From positions 3,472,001 through 3,536,000 of the forward strand of contig CP043652.1 of assembly GCA_014218215.1 (NCBI GenBank): a stretch of 64,000 nucleotides of DNA. The letters are read 5' to 3'. Positions within the stretch are counted from its first letter, which is position 1. Every line of letters starts with the position of its first letter. Both the position numbers and the translations under genes were made by a program. Below, piece after piece: positions 7,614 to 18,534 of the stretch. The DNA comes from Geodermatophilaceae bacterium NBWT11. Lineage in GTDB: Bacteria; Actinomycetota; Actinomycetes; Mycobacteriales; Geodermatophilaceae. Under the pieces are notes generated by a model. The model had not been told where the DNA came from and did not search any database. It saw nothing but the letters and a program-made list of their open reading frames with translations.

Positions 7614-7640
7614 GCCGGGGCCGGGTCTCCCGGTCCCGGC
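7614..7640 (+). terminator. Hairpin after ssb
   Basis: A 12-bp GC-rich stem (7614-7625 with 7629-7640, one G-U pair) and a 3-nt loop begin 8 nt after the ssb stop. Its position between ssb and ettA suggests partial or full termination. Confidence 0.5.
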
Positions 7641-7755
7641 GCCATCGGGGTTGCCGGGGGCTGGGAGACTGGGGCGCAGGTGTGGCGTGCGGACCCTGGT
7701 CGGTCGCCCCCACCGCTGAGACCAGCACGATCCCCGATCCCGACGGAAGGCTCCC

Positions 7756-9426
<1,671 letters not shown>

Positions 9427-9464
9427 GGGCCGTTCCAGTCGGTTCGCTCGGGCTTGTCCTCGCC

Positions 9465-9519
9465 GAGTGACAGCTGAGCGGGGTCATCCGGGCGCCCGGA
9501 CCCCGCTCAGCTGTCACTC
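9465..9519. terminator. Long bidirectional hairpin between ettA and phosphatase
   Basis: Positions 9465-9485 and 9499-9519 are perfect 21-bp inverted repeats with a 13-nt spacer that can itself pair. The element lies between convergent genes and its right arm covers the phosphatase stop codon. Bidirectional terminator. Confidence 0.8.
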
Positions 9520-9944
9520 GACGTGCGGGCGGTGCGGGGGAAGTCCTGCACGAACCGGCGCTGGGCGGGGGTCTCCACCGCCCGGCGCCGGTACGCCGTC
9601 CGCACCCAGGCGACCGCCTCGGCCGGCGGCACGCCGTCCAGGACGGCCAGGCAGGCGAGGGCGGTGCCGGTGCGGCCGGTGCCCCCGGCGCAGGCCACCT
9701 CCACCCGCTCGGTGGCTGCCCGGGACAGCAGGTCGACCAGCGCGTCCCGCAGGTCGGCGGGGGAGCGGGGGAGCCGAAAGTCCGGCCACGCCACCCAGCG
9801 GTGCGGCCAGGCCACCGGGCGGTCCCGGCCCAACAGCACCAGCCCGAACGCGGGGTCGAGGAGCTCCTCGCGCAGACCGCGTCCGCGCACCAGGCGGCCC
9901 GATGGCAGCTCCACGACGCCGGGGGCGCCCGCCGTCCAGGTCAC
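9507..9944 (-). CDS. Protein-tyrosine/dual-specificity phosphatase-like protein
   Basis: 145 residues from the ATG at 9944. The CX5R phosphatase loop is visible as CAGGTGRTGTALA near residue 85, with an upstream WPDFRLP segment like the general-acid loop of small cysteine phosphatases. The target is unknown. The gene ends inside a long hairpin shared with ettA, and its start is only 44 nt from the divergent thioesterase start. Confidence 0.75.
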   Translation of the reverse strand: MTWTAGAPGVVELPSGRLVRGRGLREELLDPAFGLVLLGRDRPVAWPHRWVAWPDFRLPRSPADLRDALVDLLSRAATERVEVACAGGTGRTGTALACLAVLDGVPPAEAVAWVRTAYRRRAVETPAQRRFVQDFPRTARTSSDS

Positions 9945-9988
9945 CCCCGCACCGTAGGGCGGGCCGGGGTACGGCAGGGTGTGCGTCC

Positions 9989-10414
9989 GTGAGGTTCTCG
10001 GTGCAGGTCCCGATGCGCTGGTCGGACATGGACGCCTACCAGCACGTCAACAACGTCGCCTTCCTCGGCTACTTCGAGTCCGCGCGGGTGGCGCTGTTCT
10101 TCGACCAGCCCACCCACGACGAGATCACCGGGCTGCGCCGCGGCATCGTCGTCGCCAAGCACGAGATCAGCTACAAGCGGTCGGTGGTCTACGACGCCGC
10201 GCCGCTCGAGGTGCAGATCTGGTGCTCCGACGTGCGCGCGGCGGCCTTCACCTGCCACTACGAGCTCTTCGACCACGGCCGGCTGGCCGTCACCGGCAGC
10301 ACGCTGCTCGTCCCGGTGGACTTCGCGCTGAACCGGCCGCGCCGGCTCACCGCGGACGAGAAGGAGTTCATCGGCGCGCACCTGGACGAGGGCCCGCTGC
10401 CCACCAGCAGCTAG
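9989..10414 (+). CDS. Acyl-CoA thioesterase, hotdog fold (4HBT/YbgC type)
   Basis: 141 residues from a GTG at 9989. The N-terminal RWSDMDAYQHVNNVAFLGYFE motif is characteristic of 4-hydroxybenzoyl-CoA thioesterase-type hotdog enzymes, with the catalytic Asp in the first part. It probably hydrolyses medium or short acyl-CoAs. Its position downstream of ettA agrees with a conserved thioesterase gene there in mycobacteria. It converges on the MOSC gene with a 4-nt overlap of stop codons. Confidence 0.85.
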   Translation: MRFSVQVPMRWSDMDAYQHVNNVAFLGYFESARVALFFDQPTHDEITGLRRGIVVAKHEISYKRSVVYDAAPLEVQIWCSDVRAAAFTCHYELFDHGRLAVTGSTLLVPVDFALNRPRRLTADEKEFIGAHLDEGPLPTSS

Positions 10415-10926
10415 ACCGGCACCGGGCGGTCGGCCGGAGCGCCCAGGGAGGCGGCCTCGGCGTCGGAGACCACCCGCACCGCACTGCCGACCGCGATGGT
10501 CCCGGCCGAGTAGACCCGGACGTTGATGCCGCCACGGTGGGCCATCGGCCTCACCAGCGGCAGACCGGTCAGCGTGGCGAGGTGCCGGCACGGCGGGCAG
10601 CGCTTCATCCCGAAGGCGAGCACGTCGCCGAGCACGAACCACCGGCCCACCAGGCCGGGCAGGTCGATGCCGCGCGTCACCACGTTGCGCCGGGTGTCGG
10701 CCGGGGTGAACGGCACGCCCAGCTCGGCGGCCACCTCGGCGACGGCGTCGGCGTCGACGAGGGTCAGCTGCTTCTCCCCGTCGGGCCAGTCCGCCCAGGT
10801 GCCGCCACCCAGGGCGTAGCGGTCACCGGCCAGCCCCACCCCGGGCAGCGCCTGCGCGGCGGACACCGACACCATGGGCGCAGCCGCCTCGGGGGCCAGG
10901 TGGATGGCGACGACGGTAGGGGTCAC
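10411..10926 (-). CDS. MOSC-domain protein
   Basis: 171 residues from the GTG at 10926, overlapping the BioN stop. MOSC features: a GDRYALGGGTW segment, ADTRRNVVTRGIDL, LGDVLAFGMKRCPPC with the conserved Cys, and GGINVRV. MOSC proteins bind molybdenum cofactor or transfer sulfur. Translational coupling to the biotin-uptake operon is notable, but a functional link is not evident. Confidence 0.85.
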   Translation of the reverse strand: MTPTVVAIHLAPEAAAPMVSVSAAQALPGVGLAGDRYALGGGTWADWPDGEKQLTLVDADAVAEVAAELGVPFTPADTRRNVVTRGIDLPGLVGRWFVLGDVLAFGMKRCPPCRHLATLTGLPLVRPMAHRGGINVRVYSAGTIAVGSAVRVVSDAEAASLGAPADRPVPV

Positions 10927-11555
10927 GCCTCGGAGTCTGCCCCGCGGGCGTCCAGCGCCTCGGCGAGGGTGTGGGCCAGCACCAGCACCTGCACCAGCAG
11001 CGGGACGACGATCCTGGCCTGCGCCCGCGGCCCCCGGCCTGCCCCACCGCGGGCGGCCTGGGCCTCCCGGATCCGGGCGGCGCGTTCGCTGATCACCGGG
11101 ATGAAGCGCAGCGTCATGGCGACGAGCAGGCCGATCCGGGCCGGGCGCACCCCGAACACCCGCAGCGGCGAGCAGACCCGCTCGACCACCTCGACCATCT
11201 CGCTCACCCGGCTGGTGGCGGTGACGACGGCGGCGGCCAGCACGAGGGTGAGCAACCGGGTCACGGCCAGCCCGCCCTCGGTCAGGCCCACGCGCCAGCC
11301 GTCCACGAGCACGTGCACGACGAGCAGGGCCAGCAGCACCCAGAGCACCGCCCGGGCCTGCTGCCACAACACGGCCGAGGGGAGTCCGGCCAGGCCGAGG
11401 CCGACCAGCAGCACGACGGCCAGCCCGCCCAGCACGACCGGCCAGGACGCGAACACGAACAGCAGCAGGCTGCCGGCCGCCAGCAGGGCGAGCTTGACCC
11501 CGGCGGGCACCCGGTGCACCGGGCTGCCCGAGGCGACGTAGAGCGCGAGGGTCAC
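10923..11555 (-). CDS. bioN: Energy-coupling factor transporter transmembrane subunit BioN (EcfT)
   Basis: 210 residues with about five hydrophobic segments in the N-terminal two thirds and a cytoplasmic Arg/Ala-rich coupling region (RVFGVRPARIG, ISERAARIREAQAARGG). This is the CbiQ/EcfT fold that links the ATPase to the substrate-binding component. It is translationally coupled to BioM upstream and MOSC downstream, with 4-nt overlaps at both junctions. Confidence 0.85.
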   Translation of the reverse strand: MTLALYVASGSPVHRVPAGVKLALLAAGSLLLFVFASWPVVLGGLAVVLLVGLGLAGLPSAVLWQQARAVLWVLLALLVVHVLVDGWRVGLTEGGLAVTRLLTLVLAAAVVTATSRVSEMVEVVERVCSPLRVFGVRPARIGLLVAMTLRFIPVISERAARIREAQAARGGAGRGPRAQARIVVPLLVQVLVLAHTLAEALDARGADSEA

Positions 11556-12301
11556 CGGCGGGCGTCCATCAGGGCCCGGTAGGCCGCCAGCGCGGGTGCG
11601 GGGGCGTCGTCGGCGGCGATCCGGCCGCGGTCGACGACCAGCACCCGGTCGAAGTCGGTCAGCAGGTCCAGGTCGTGGGTGACCACGACGACCCGTTCCT
11701 CCAGGGTGGTGATCAGGTCGGCGATCCGGCGGGTGTTGAGCAGGTCGAGCAGCGTGGTGGGCTCGTCGAAGACGATCCGGTCCGGGCGCATCACGACCAC
11801 CCCGGCAATCGCCAGCAGCTGCTTCTGCCCGCCGGACAGCAGGTGGGCGGGGTGGTCGGCGTGCCCGTCGAGCCCGAACCGGACCAGCGCCTCGGCCACC
11901 CGGGTGGCGCGCTCGGCCGGGGGCACGCCCTGGTTCTGCAGTCCGTAGGCGACGTCCTCGGCGACCGTCGGGTGCACGATCTGGGCGTCGGGGTCCTGGA
12001 AGACGAAGCCGACCCGGCGGCGGACGGCGCGCAGTTCGGTGGTGGTGGACAGCCCGTCCACCAGCACCTCGCCGCTGGTGGGGAGCACGAGGCCGTTGAG
12101 CAGCCGGGCCAGGGTGGACTTGCCCGAGCCGTTGGCCCCGACGACGCCGACCCGCTGCTCGTGCAGGGTCACCGTCAGGTCGGTGAGGACGGTCCGCTCG
12201 CCGTAGGCGTGCCCGACGTCGCGCAGCTCGATGCCCCGCGCGGGGTCGGCGGCGGCGGCCGGGGCGGTGCTGCCGTCGGACGCCGACCGCCGGCGTCTCA
12301 C
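11552..12301 (-). CDS. bioM: Energy-coupling factor transporter ATPase BioM
   Basis: 249 residues from a GTG at 12301 that overlaps the BioY stop. One ABC domain: Walker A GANGSGKST, Q-loop FVFQDPDAQIV, signature LLSGGQKQ, Walker B IVFDEPTTLLD and switch His in VVTHDLD. The VFQDPDAQ motif is typical of ECF-class ATPases. It powers biotin import with BioY and BioN. An in-frame open region extends further upstream, but it overlaps bioY and has no family resemblance. Confidence 0.88.
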   Translation of the reverse strand: MRRRRSASDGSTAPAAAADPARGIELRDVGHAYGERTVLTDLTVTLHEQRVGVVGANGSGKSTLARLLNGLVLPTSGEVLVDGLSTTTELRAVRRRVGFVFQDPDAQIVHPTVAEDVAYGLQNQGVPPAERATRVAEALVRFGLDGHADHPAHLLSGGQKQLLAIAGVVVMRPDRIVFDEPTTLLDLLNTRRIADLITTLEERVVVVTHDLDLLTDFDRVLVVDRGRIAADDAPAPALAAYRALMDARR

Positions 12302-12861
12302 GGGGCCGTGGCCGCCCGGCGGGGCCGCTCGATCACCGGGTAGGCCCGGCGCACCTGGACGGCGACCACGCTGGCGATGGCGACCTTGACCGCGTCGCCG
12401 ATCAGGAACGGCACCGCGCCGGAGGCGAGGGCGGCACCGAAGGACAGGTCCAGGACCAGGGCGAGCACCGTCACGCCCACGGCGTAGACGACCACGATGC
12501 CGCCGACGACGTTGGCCACCACGGCCCAGGCCAGGTTGTAGTGCGACCACACCCGCTCGGTGACGAACCCGATCACGGCGGCACCGACGGGCCAGGCCAG
12601 CAGGTAGCCGGCGGTGGGGCCGGCGAAGACGGCCAGTCCGCCCCCGCCACCGGGCAGCACGGGCAGCCCGACGGCCACCAGGACCAGGAACAGCAGCATG
12701 GCCAGGAAGCCGCGGCGGGCGCCCAGCACCGAGCCGGCGAGCATCACCCCGAGGGTCTGGGCGGTGATCGGCACCGGCCCGACGTCGATCGCCGGCACCA
12801 GGCCGAGAACGGCGGTGAGGGCGGCGAAGAGCGCGACGAGTGCGAGGTCCCTGGTCTTCAC
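12298..12861 (-). CDS. bioY: Biotin transporter substrate-binding subunit BioY
   Basis: 187 residues from the GTG at 12861, with GGAGG about 10 nt upstream on the minus strand; longer in-frame starts give an unrelated hydrophilic extension. Six hydrophobic segments; the family signature includes GPVPITAQTLGVMLAGSVLG and GPTAGYLLAWP. BioY captures biotin in the membrane. It heads a bioY-bioM-bioN-MOSC operon. Confidence 0.88.
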   Translation of the reverse strand: MKTRDLALVALFAALTAVLGLVPAIDVGPVPITAQTLGVMLAGSVLGARRGFLAMLLFLVLVAVGLPVLPGGGGGLAVFAGPTAGYLLAWPVGAAVIGFVTERVWSHYNLAWAVVANVVGGIVVVYAVGVTVLALVLDLSFGAALASGAVPFLIGDAVKVAIASVVAVQVRRAYPVIERPRRAATAP

Positions 12862-13266
12862 GAGGTGTGTGCCTCCGGCTGCGACGACGGGGTGGGACCG
12901 TGCGTCCCGGTCGGCGGAAAAGTACCCGACCACGCCGGGGTCGCCGCCCGGTGGGGCGGGGCCCGCCGCGCTGACCTGGGCATCCGAGACAGGAGTTGCA
13001 CCCATCGGCGGAGCGCAGTTGGCTGGTCACGCACGGGGGTCGACAGGGCAGGTGGATCGACGATGGCGACCGGCTGGCGTGCTGCGTGGCGGTCCTGGTG
13101 GGACCCCGCAGCGGACCCGGCGGCTCCCCGTCCGTCTCCCGCGCCGCCCCGGTCGGCCCCGGCACCCCCTGACCCGTCCGGCTCCACCGGACGTCCCGGG
13201 TCGCCCGTCGACCCGGACCGCGGCGCACCGCCGCGACCCCCCACCCCGACGACAGGAGCACTCCCC
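12862..13266. other. Divergent intergenic region bioY / Roadblock gene
   Basis: About 400 nt between divergent genes, presumably carrying both promoters. The plus-strand frame of the Roadblock gene is open back to an ATG at 13063, which would add 68 Pro/Ala/Ser-rich residues; the strong SD at 13254-13259 favours the later start. I see no convincing BirA/BioR operator or riboswitch. Confidence 0.4.
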
Positions 13267-13635
13267 GTGGCACAACTGGACACCGTCATCGCCGACCTGC
13301 TGGCCATCGAGGGCGCCAGCGGCGCGGCCATCGTCGACGTCGAGAGCGGCATGGCCCTCGCGTCCGGCGGCAACCCCGGCTTCGACCTGAACGTGGCTGC
13401 GGCCGGCAACTCAAACGTGGTGCGCGCCAAGCTGCGCACGATCACCGACATCGAGCTCGACGACGAGATCGAGGACGTGCTGATCACCCTGCGCACCCAG
13501 TACCACCTGATCAACGTGCTCAAGGGTGCGGGCACCAGCGGCCTGTTCGTCTACCTGGTGCTGAACCGGACGACGGCGAACCTGGCGCTGGCACGGCACA
13601 AGCTGCGCAGCGTCGCCGGCGCCATCGCGGTCTGA
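13267..13635 (+). CDS. Roadblock/LC7-domain protein
   Basis: 122 residues from the GTG at 13267, with AGGAGC 8 nt upstream. A single Roadblock/LC7 (longin-like) domain: LLAIEGASGAAIVDVESGMALASGG at the start and LFVYLVLNRTTANLALARHKLR at the end. In other bacteria such proteins act as GTPase-activating or scaffold partners of MglA-like small GTPases, or form actinobacterial conservons with a sensor kinase and GTPase. No GTPase or kinase gene is adjacent, so the partner is elsewhere or absent. An ATG at 13063 is an alternative start. Confidence 0.75.
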   Translation: MAQLDTVIADLLAIEGASGAAIVDVESGMALASGGNPGFDLNVAAAGNSNVVRAKLRTITDIELDDEIEDVLITLRTQYHLINVLKGAGTSGLFVYLVLNRTTANLALARHKLRSVAGAIAV

Positions 13636-13640
13636 CCCTG

Positions 13641-13678
13641 GGGGGTCGTCCCGGACCGGGGGGACCGGGACGACCCCC
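13641..13678. terminator. Hairpin between Roadblock and ABC ATPase genes
   Basis: Perfect 14-bp stem (13641-13654 with 13665-13678) and 10-nt loop, starting 6 nt after the Roadblock stop and ending 11 nt before the minus-strand ABC ATPase stop. Bidirectional terminator. Confidence 0.75.
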
Positions 13679-13688
13679 ACCGCACCGC

Positions 13689-15167
13689 TCAGCCGGTCGG
13701 TGCCAGCACGAGGTCGCGGACGGCGGTCGGGTCCGACCCGACCGGGTCGACCCACCGGACGAGCCGGCCGCCGGCCAGCACCCCGACCCGGTCGCAGAAC
13801 TCCACCAGCTCGTCGGGGTCCACCGAGACCACCACGACCGCGGTGCCGCGCGCGGTGGCCTCGTCGACGACCCGCCGCACCTCGCGCCGGGACCGCAGGT
13901 CCAGTCCGCGGGTCGGTTCGTGCACGACCACCACCTCGCCCGCGTCGGCCATCCACCGGGCCAGGGCCAGCTTGTGCTGGTCCCCGCCGGAGAGCGCCCC
14001 GAACACGGTGCGGATGCTCCCGGTGTTGACGTGCAGCTCGTGCACGGTCTTGATCACCCCGCGCAGCGAGGCGATCTCGGTGCTGAGGTCGGTAGGCCGG
14101 CCCCACGGCTCGTCGACCAGGGTGCGGACGATCGTCTCGCCCGGGTCCACCCCGTAGGCGTCGTCGTCCGGGGCGTAGGTGGGCAGCCGCAGGGTGAGCG
14201 GGCCCTGCTCGGTGCTGGCGGGCACGAGGCCGGCCAGGGCGGCGGCGAGCTCGCGCAGCCCCGACGTGCGGTCGCCGGTCAGGCCGAGCACCTCGCCCCG
14301 GTGCACGTCGAGGTCCACCCCCTCGACGTGGCCGGCCACCCGGAGACCGCGCAGGCGCAACGCCACCTCGGCGGTGGCGGTGGAGACCCGCTTCGGGCTC
14401 CGCGAGGGCAGCCGGACGGGTGCGGCGTCGACCGGGGGGCGGGGGCGCGGGACCAGGGCCGCGCCGTCCAGGGTGGCCGCGGCCAGCCGGGCGGGGTCCA
14501 GCCCGGCGGCGGGGCTGTCGGCGGCGATGACGCCGTCCCGCAGGACCAGCACGCGGTCCACGACCTCGAGCATCTCGGGGAGCCGGTGGCTGATGTAGAG
14601 CACCCCGCGGCCCTGGGCACGCAGCCGGCCGGCGACGGCGTGCAGCGCGGCGACCTCGGACCCGGTGAGCGCCGCGGACACCTCGTCGAGCACCACCACC
14701 CGGGTGTCCTCGGCCAGCACCCGCGCGGCCTCCACGAGGCCGTGCACGAAGCGGGGGAGGTCGCCGACGGGCAGGTCGGGGTCCAGGTCCAGCCCGACGG
14801 TGGCGAGCACGGCGGCCGCCTCCTCGCGGACGGCCTCGGGCGTGAGCCCGGCGGTGCCCGTGCGACGGGTGAGGGCCTGGGCGACGGTGAGCGTCGGGTC
14901 GATGCGCACCAGCTGCTCGACCACCCCGACCCCCAGGTGCCGGGCGTCCTCGGGCGACAGCGGGGCGTAGGGCCGTCCGGCCAGGCTCATCGACCCGCCG
15001 TCGGGGGCGGTGATGCCGGCGACGACGTCCCCGAGGGTGGACTTGCCGGCGCCGTTGGCGCCCACCAGGCCGACCACCTCGCCGGGCTCCACGGTCAGGT
15101 CCACCCCGCGCAGCACGCGGCGCGGGCCGAACGAGTGGGTCAGTCCGACCACCTGCAGCAGGGCCAT
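13689..15167 (-). CDS. Sugar-type ABC transporter ATP-binding protein (RbsA/XylG-like, orphan)
   Basis: 492 residues with two ABC domains, as in ribose/xylose/nucleoside importers. Domain 1 has Walker A GANGAGKST and Walker B VVVLDEVSAALT, but the usual signature is replaced by a FVHGLVEAARVL stretch. Domain 2 has a degenerate P-loop (GLTGDRTSGLRELA), a good LSGGDQHKLALARWM signature and VVVHEPTRGLD. This asymmetry occurs in the RbsA group, although loss of the first LSGG is more extreme. No permease or solute-binding gene is adjacent, so it either pairs with distant subunits or is a relic. Confidence 0.75.
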   Translation of the reverse strand: MALLQVVGLTHSFGPRRVLRGVDLTVEPGEVVGLVGANGAGKSTLGDVVAGITAPDGGSMSLAGRPYAPLSPEDARHLGVGVVEQLVRIDPTLTVAQALTRRTGTAGLTPEAVREEAAAVLATVGLDLDPDLPVGDLPRFVHGLVEAARVLAEDTRVVVLDEVSAALTGSEVAALHAVAGRLRAQGRGVLYISHRLPEMLEVVDRVLVLRDGVIAADSPAAGLDPARLAAATLDGAALVPRPRPPVDAAPVRLPSRSPKRVSTATAEVALRLRGLRVAGHVEGVDLDVHRGEVLGLTGDRTSGLRELAAALAGLVPASTEQGPLTLRLPTYAPDDDAYGVDPGETIVRTLVDEPWGRPTDLSTEIASLRGVIKTVHELHVNTGSIRTVFGALSGGDQHKLALARWMADAGEVVVVHEPTRGLDLRSRREVRRVVDEATARGTAVVVVSVDPDELVEFCDRVGVLAGGRLVRWVDPVGSDPTAVRDLVLAPTG

Positions 15168-15261
15168 GCGGGCGGCCTTCCGAGAGGGTTGTCGTGACGT
15201 CCTGTACCGGTACGGATGCTACCCGTGCCGGGTCCCGCCGCCCGTCGGGACGGCGGTCCGC

Positions 15262-16821
15262 TCAGCCCTCGAGCCAGGCGGCCGCGTCGTGCGGCAGCAG
15301 GCCCTCGACCACCGGTGCGCTGGCCAGCACGAGGCGTCCCTCCGGCAGCGCCACGGGGGCACCGGACAGGTTGAGCCAGAGCACCAGTCCGCCGTCCCGG
15401 CGCAGGGCCAGGCAGCCCTCCGGCGCCGTCAGCCAGTGCACGTCCCCGCTGGCCAGCGGCGTGCGACGCAGCTGGAGCGCAGCTCGGTACAGCGACAGCA
15501 CCGAGTCGGGGTCGGCCGCCTGGGCCGCCGCCGTGAGACCGGCCCAGCCCTCGGGCATGGGCAGCCAGGTCGTCGTCCCGGCGGTGAACCCGTAGGGCGG
15601 GGCGTCGCCGGACCACGGCACCGGGATGCGGCAGGCGTCGCGGCCCCGCTCGGTGTGCCCCGAGCGGGTCCAGACCGGGTCGGTCAGGGCCTCGTCGGGC
15701 AGGTCGACGTCGGGCATGCCGAGCTCGTCGCCGTTGTAGACGAACGCCATCCCGGGCAGGGCCAGCTGGAGCAGGGCCGCGGCCCGCGCCCGGCGGGTGC
15801 CCAGCTCGCCGTCGCCGTAGCGGGTGACGTGCCGGGGCCGGTCGTGGTTGGACAGCACCCAGCACGGCGGGGCGGGGGTGTCGGCCACCGAGGCGAGGGA
15901 GTGCACGACGGCGTCCCGCAGCTCCTCGACGTCCCAGTCGGCGGTCAGCAACCGGAAGTTGAACGCCGAGTGCAGCTCGTCCGGGCGCAGGTACCGGGCC
16001 AGCCGCTCGTCGTCGGCCACCCACACCTCACCGACGGTCATCGCGCCGGGGTGCTCGTCCAGCACGCGGCGGATCATCCGGTGCACGTCGTGCACACCGT
16101 CGACGTCCAGCCGCGGGTCGGTGGGGCCGTGGTCGTCGAAGAGACCGGCCTCGTCGAAGTCGACGTCGGGCAGCCCGTCGGCCTTGACCATCCCGTGCGC
16201 CACGTCGATCCGGAAGCCGTCGACCCCGCGGGCCAGCCAGAAGCGCAGCGTCTGCGCGAGGTCCTCGAGCACCTCGGGGTGGGTGAAGTCCAGGTCGGGC
16301 TGCTCGGGGGCGAACAGGTGCAGGTACCACTGGCCGTCGGGCACCCGGGTCCAGGCCGGGCCACCGAAGATCGAGGGCCAGTTGTTCGGCGGCTCGGCGC
16401 CGTCGGGGCCGGTGCCGTCCCGGAAGACGTAGCGCGCCCGGGCCGGTGACCCCGGACCGTCGGCCAGCGCCTGGACGAACCAGTCGCGCTGGTCGGAGGT
16501 GTGGTTGGGGACCAGGTCGATGGTCACCCGGATGCCGTGGCCGTGTGCCTCGGCCAGCAGCGCGTCGAACTCCCCGAGGTCGCCGAACACCGGCTCCACG
16601 TCCCGCGGGTCGGACACGTCGTAGCCGTGGTCGGCCATCGGCGAGGGGAAGAACGGGTTGATCCACAGCGCGTCGACACCGAGGGCCACGAGCTCGGGGA
16701 GCCGGGCCCGCAGCCCGGCGAGGTCGCCCACCCCGTCGTCCCCGCCGTCGGCGAAGGAGCGGATGTAGACCTGGTAGAAGACGGCTTCACGCCACCAGTC
16801 GGTGGACGGTGCGGTGCTCAC
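15262..16821 (-). CDS. aglA: Alpha-glucosidase, GH13 family
   Basis: 519 residues. GH13 motifs in order: [24 protein letters not shown] (catalytic Asp), TVGEVWV (catalytic Glu) and LSNHDRPRH (transition-state Asp). The N terminus [18 protein letters not shown] is typical of oligo-1,6-/alpha-glucosidases. It releases glucose from malto- or isomalto-oligosaccharides or trehalose-like substrates. It is translationally coupled to glbO (4-nt overlap), the same glbO-aglA pairing as in M. tuberculosis. Confidence 0.9.
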   Translation of the reverse strand: MSTAPSTDWWREAVFYQVYIRSFADGGDDGVGDLAGLRARLPELVALGVDALWINPFFPSPMADHGYDVSDPRDVEPVFGDLGEFDALLAEAHGHGIRVTIDLVPNHTSDQRDWFVQALADGPGSPARARYVFRDGTGPDGAEPPNNWPSIFGGPAWTRVPDGQWYLHLFAPEQPDLDFTHPEVLEDLAQTLRFWLARGVDGFRIDVAHGMVKADGLPDVDFDEAGLFDDHGPTDPRLDVDGVHDVHRMIRRVLDEHPGAMTVGEVWVADDERLARYLRPDELHSAFNFRLLTADWDVEELRDAVVHSLASVADTPAPPCWVLSNHDRPRHVTRYGDGELGTRRARAAALLQLALPGMAFVYNGDELGMPDVDLPDEALTDPVWTRSGHTERGRDACRIPVPWSGDAPPYGFTAGTTTWLPMPEGWAGLTAAAQAADPDSVLSLYRAALQLRRTPLASGDVHWLTAPEGCLALRRDGGLVLWLNLSGAPVALPEGRLVLASAPVVEGLLPHDAAAWLEG

Positions 16822-17249
16822 GGCGACAGATCACCCTCGGTCGGCTCGGTCCAGCGGTTCTGCATGCTGCGGGCGGCCATCTCCAGGTACCCCCACAGCT
16901 GGGCGTCCTGCTCGGGCGTCAGCGACAGGGAGTCGACTGCCGCCCGCATGTTCGACAGCCAGGCGTCGCGCTCGGCCTCGCCGATGGCGAAGGGGGCGTG
17001 CCGCATCCGCAGCCGGGGGTGGCCCCGCTGCTCGGAGTAGGTGGTGGGTCCGCCCCAGTACTGCTCGAGGAAGCGCCGCAGCCGTTCCTCGGCGCCGTCC
17101 CAGTCGTCCTGGGGGTACAGCGGTGCGAGCACGGGGTCCTGCCGGACCCCGCGGTAGAAGTGCGCGACCAGGTCGTGGAACACGGGGGCCCCGCCGACCT
17201 CGGCGAAGAAGCTGCGCGCCGAGGGGAGGGGCCGACTCGACTCGCTCAT
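16818..17249 (-). CDS. glbO: Group II truncated haemoglobin (GlbO/trHbO)
   Basis: 143 residues from the ATG at 17249. Globin features: [22 protein letters not shown] (A/B helices), [22 protein letters not shown], proximal His in [10 protein letters not shown] and the group II Trp(G8) in RDAWLSNM. It binds haem and O2 and is implicated in O2 handling and NO/peroxide chemistry in mycobacteria. The stop of the upstream MFS gene overlaps this start. Confidence 0.92.
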   Translation of the reverse strand: MSESSRPLPSARSFFAEVGGAPVFHDLVAHFYRGVRQDPVLAPLYPQDDWDGAEERLRRFLEQYWGGPTTYSEQRGHPRLRMRHAPFAIGEAERDAWLSNMRAAVDSLSLTPEQDAQLWGYLEMAARSMQNRWTEPTEGDLSP

Positions 17250-18475
17250 GCCCCCGATGGTCCCGCAACGCGGGCGTCGGCGGGCGGGCGGGTGCGGCGC
17301 AGGGCCACCAGGGGAGCCACGGCCACGACGGTCCCCACGACGCCGGCGCAGGCGACCACCACGCTGGGTGCGACCACCTCGGCCAGGGCCCCGCCGGCGA
17401 AGATCCCCGCCCCCGACGCCGCGGACAGCCCCGCGACCGCGATGGCGAACGCCCGGCCCCGGTACTCCGGTGGCACGGCCTGGACGAACAGGACGTTCAG
17501 CGGGATCGACCAGGCCGACCCCACCCCGGACACGAACAGGGCCACCACGGCGCCGGCGTCCCGCGCCACCCCGTCGGGCGCCAGCAGGGCGAGGGCGCCG
17601 GCGACCGCGGTGCCGAGGAAGGACGTCGCCACCAGCCCGGGCACCAGCCGCTCCCGCAGGGACGGCGGGCAGAACCGGCCGATGAGGACCCCGCCGAGGA
17701 CGGCGCCCACCGGGTTGGCCGCCAGCAGGAGCCCGACGGCCGCGGTGCTCCCGGTGAGTTCGACCGACCACGGCGTGACGATGCCCTCGGGTGCGCTGAG
17801 GAAGACCCCGCCCACCCACAGCAGGACGACGATGGACAGCAGCCGCGGGGTGCGGAGGACCAGCCGCAGCCCCTGGACCGCGGCGGCCAGCGGGGACGCC
17901 ACCTCCTCCTCGTCGTCGGGGACCGGTGCCGGCCGCTGGGTCAGCCCGGCGCGCAGCCACAGGGCGGAGACGGCGAAGGTCGCGGCGTTGACCAGCAGGG
18001 CCGTCGACGGTGAGAAGACCGCGATGAGCACACCGCCGGCCAGGAAGCCCACCGCCTGCGAGAGCTGCAGCACGATGCCGGTCAGCGAGGTGGCGACCGC
18101 GTACCGGTCGTCGGTGAGGATGTCGGCCGTCAGCGCGGACCGGGCCGCCTCGAAGGGCGGCGCGCAGAAGGAGACCAGCACCAGCAGCCCCAGCAACGCC
18201 GGCAACGGCGTGCCCGGCAGCGCCATGCAGGCCACCAGGAGGGCGCGCAGCACGTCGGAGGCCACCAGCACGGTGCGCCGCGGGAACCGGTCGGCCAGCA
18301 CGCCCAGCACCGGCCCGCCGAGCACCCAGGGCAGGTAGCTGACCGCGAAGGTCGCCGCCGAGAGCAGCGTGGACTGGGTGCGCTGGTAGACCAGCACGGT
18401 CAGCGCCAGGCGGGCCAGCTCGTCGCCGATGGTCGACAGCAGGTAGGACCCGAAGAGCGGACGGAACTCACGCAC
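17246..18475 (-). CDS. MFS transporter
   Basis: About 409 residues from the GTG at 18475. Twelve hydrophobic segments, an A-type loop [13 protein letters not shown], and a central acidic loop ([21 protein letters not shown]) before the second half. It resembles the drug-efflux/enterobactin-exporter-like MFS group. Homologous proteins usually begin slightly upstream ([14 protein letters not shown]), and the only codon offering that is a CTG at 18538, overlapping the MscS stop as CTGA. The true start is therefore uncertain. Substrate unknown. Confidence 0.8.
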   Translation of the reverse strand: MREFRPLFGSYLLSTIGDELARLALTVLVYQRTQSTLLSAATFAVSYLPWVLGGPVLGVLADRFPRRTVLVASDVLRALLVACMALPGTPLPALLGLLVLVSFCAPPFEAARSALTADILTDDRYAVATSLTGIVLQLSQAVGFLAGGVLIAVFSPSTALLVNAATFAVSALWLRAGLTQRPAPVPDDEEEVASPLAAAVQGLRLVLRTPRLLSIVVLLWVGGVFLSAPEGIVTPWSVELTGSTAAVGLLLAANPVGAVLGGVLIGRFCPPSLRERLVPGLVATSFLGTAVAGALALLAPDGVARDAGAVVALFVSGVGSAWSIPLNVLFVQAVPPEYRGRAFAIAVAGLSAASGAGIFAGGALAEVVAPSVVVACAGVVGTVVAVAPLVALRRTRPPADARVAGPSGA

Positions 18476-18534
18476 GGCGAAGACCGCCCGGTACGTGGCC
18501 GGTCGGTCTGCCGTCTCGTCCGCTGCGCGGTGGC

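Noticed and set aside
12862-13266. Biotin operator or riboswitch upstream of bioY
   Set aside because: I searched by eye for TTGT-type BirA and BioR-like palindromes and saw none convincing.
13267-13635. MglA/MglB polarity system or conservon
   Set aside because: No small GTPase, sensor kinase or DUF742 gene is adjacent.
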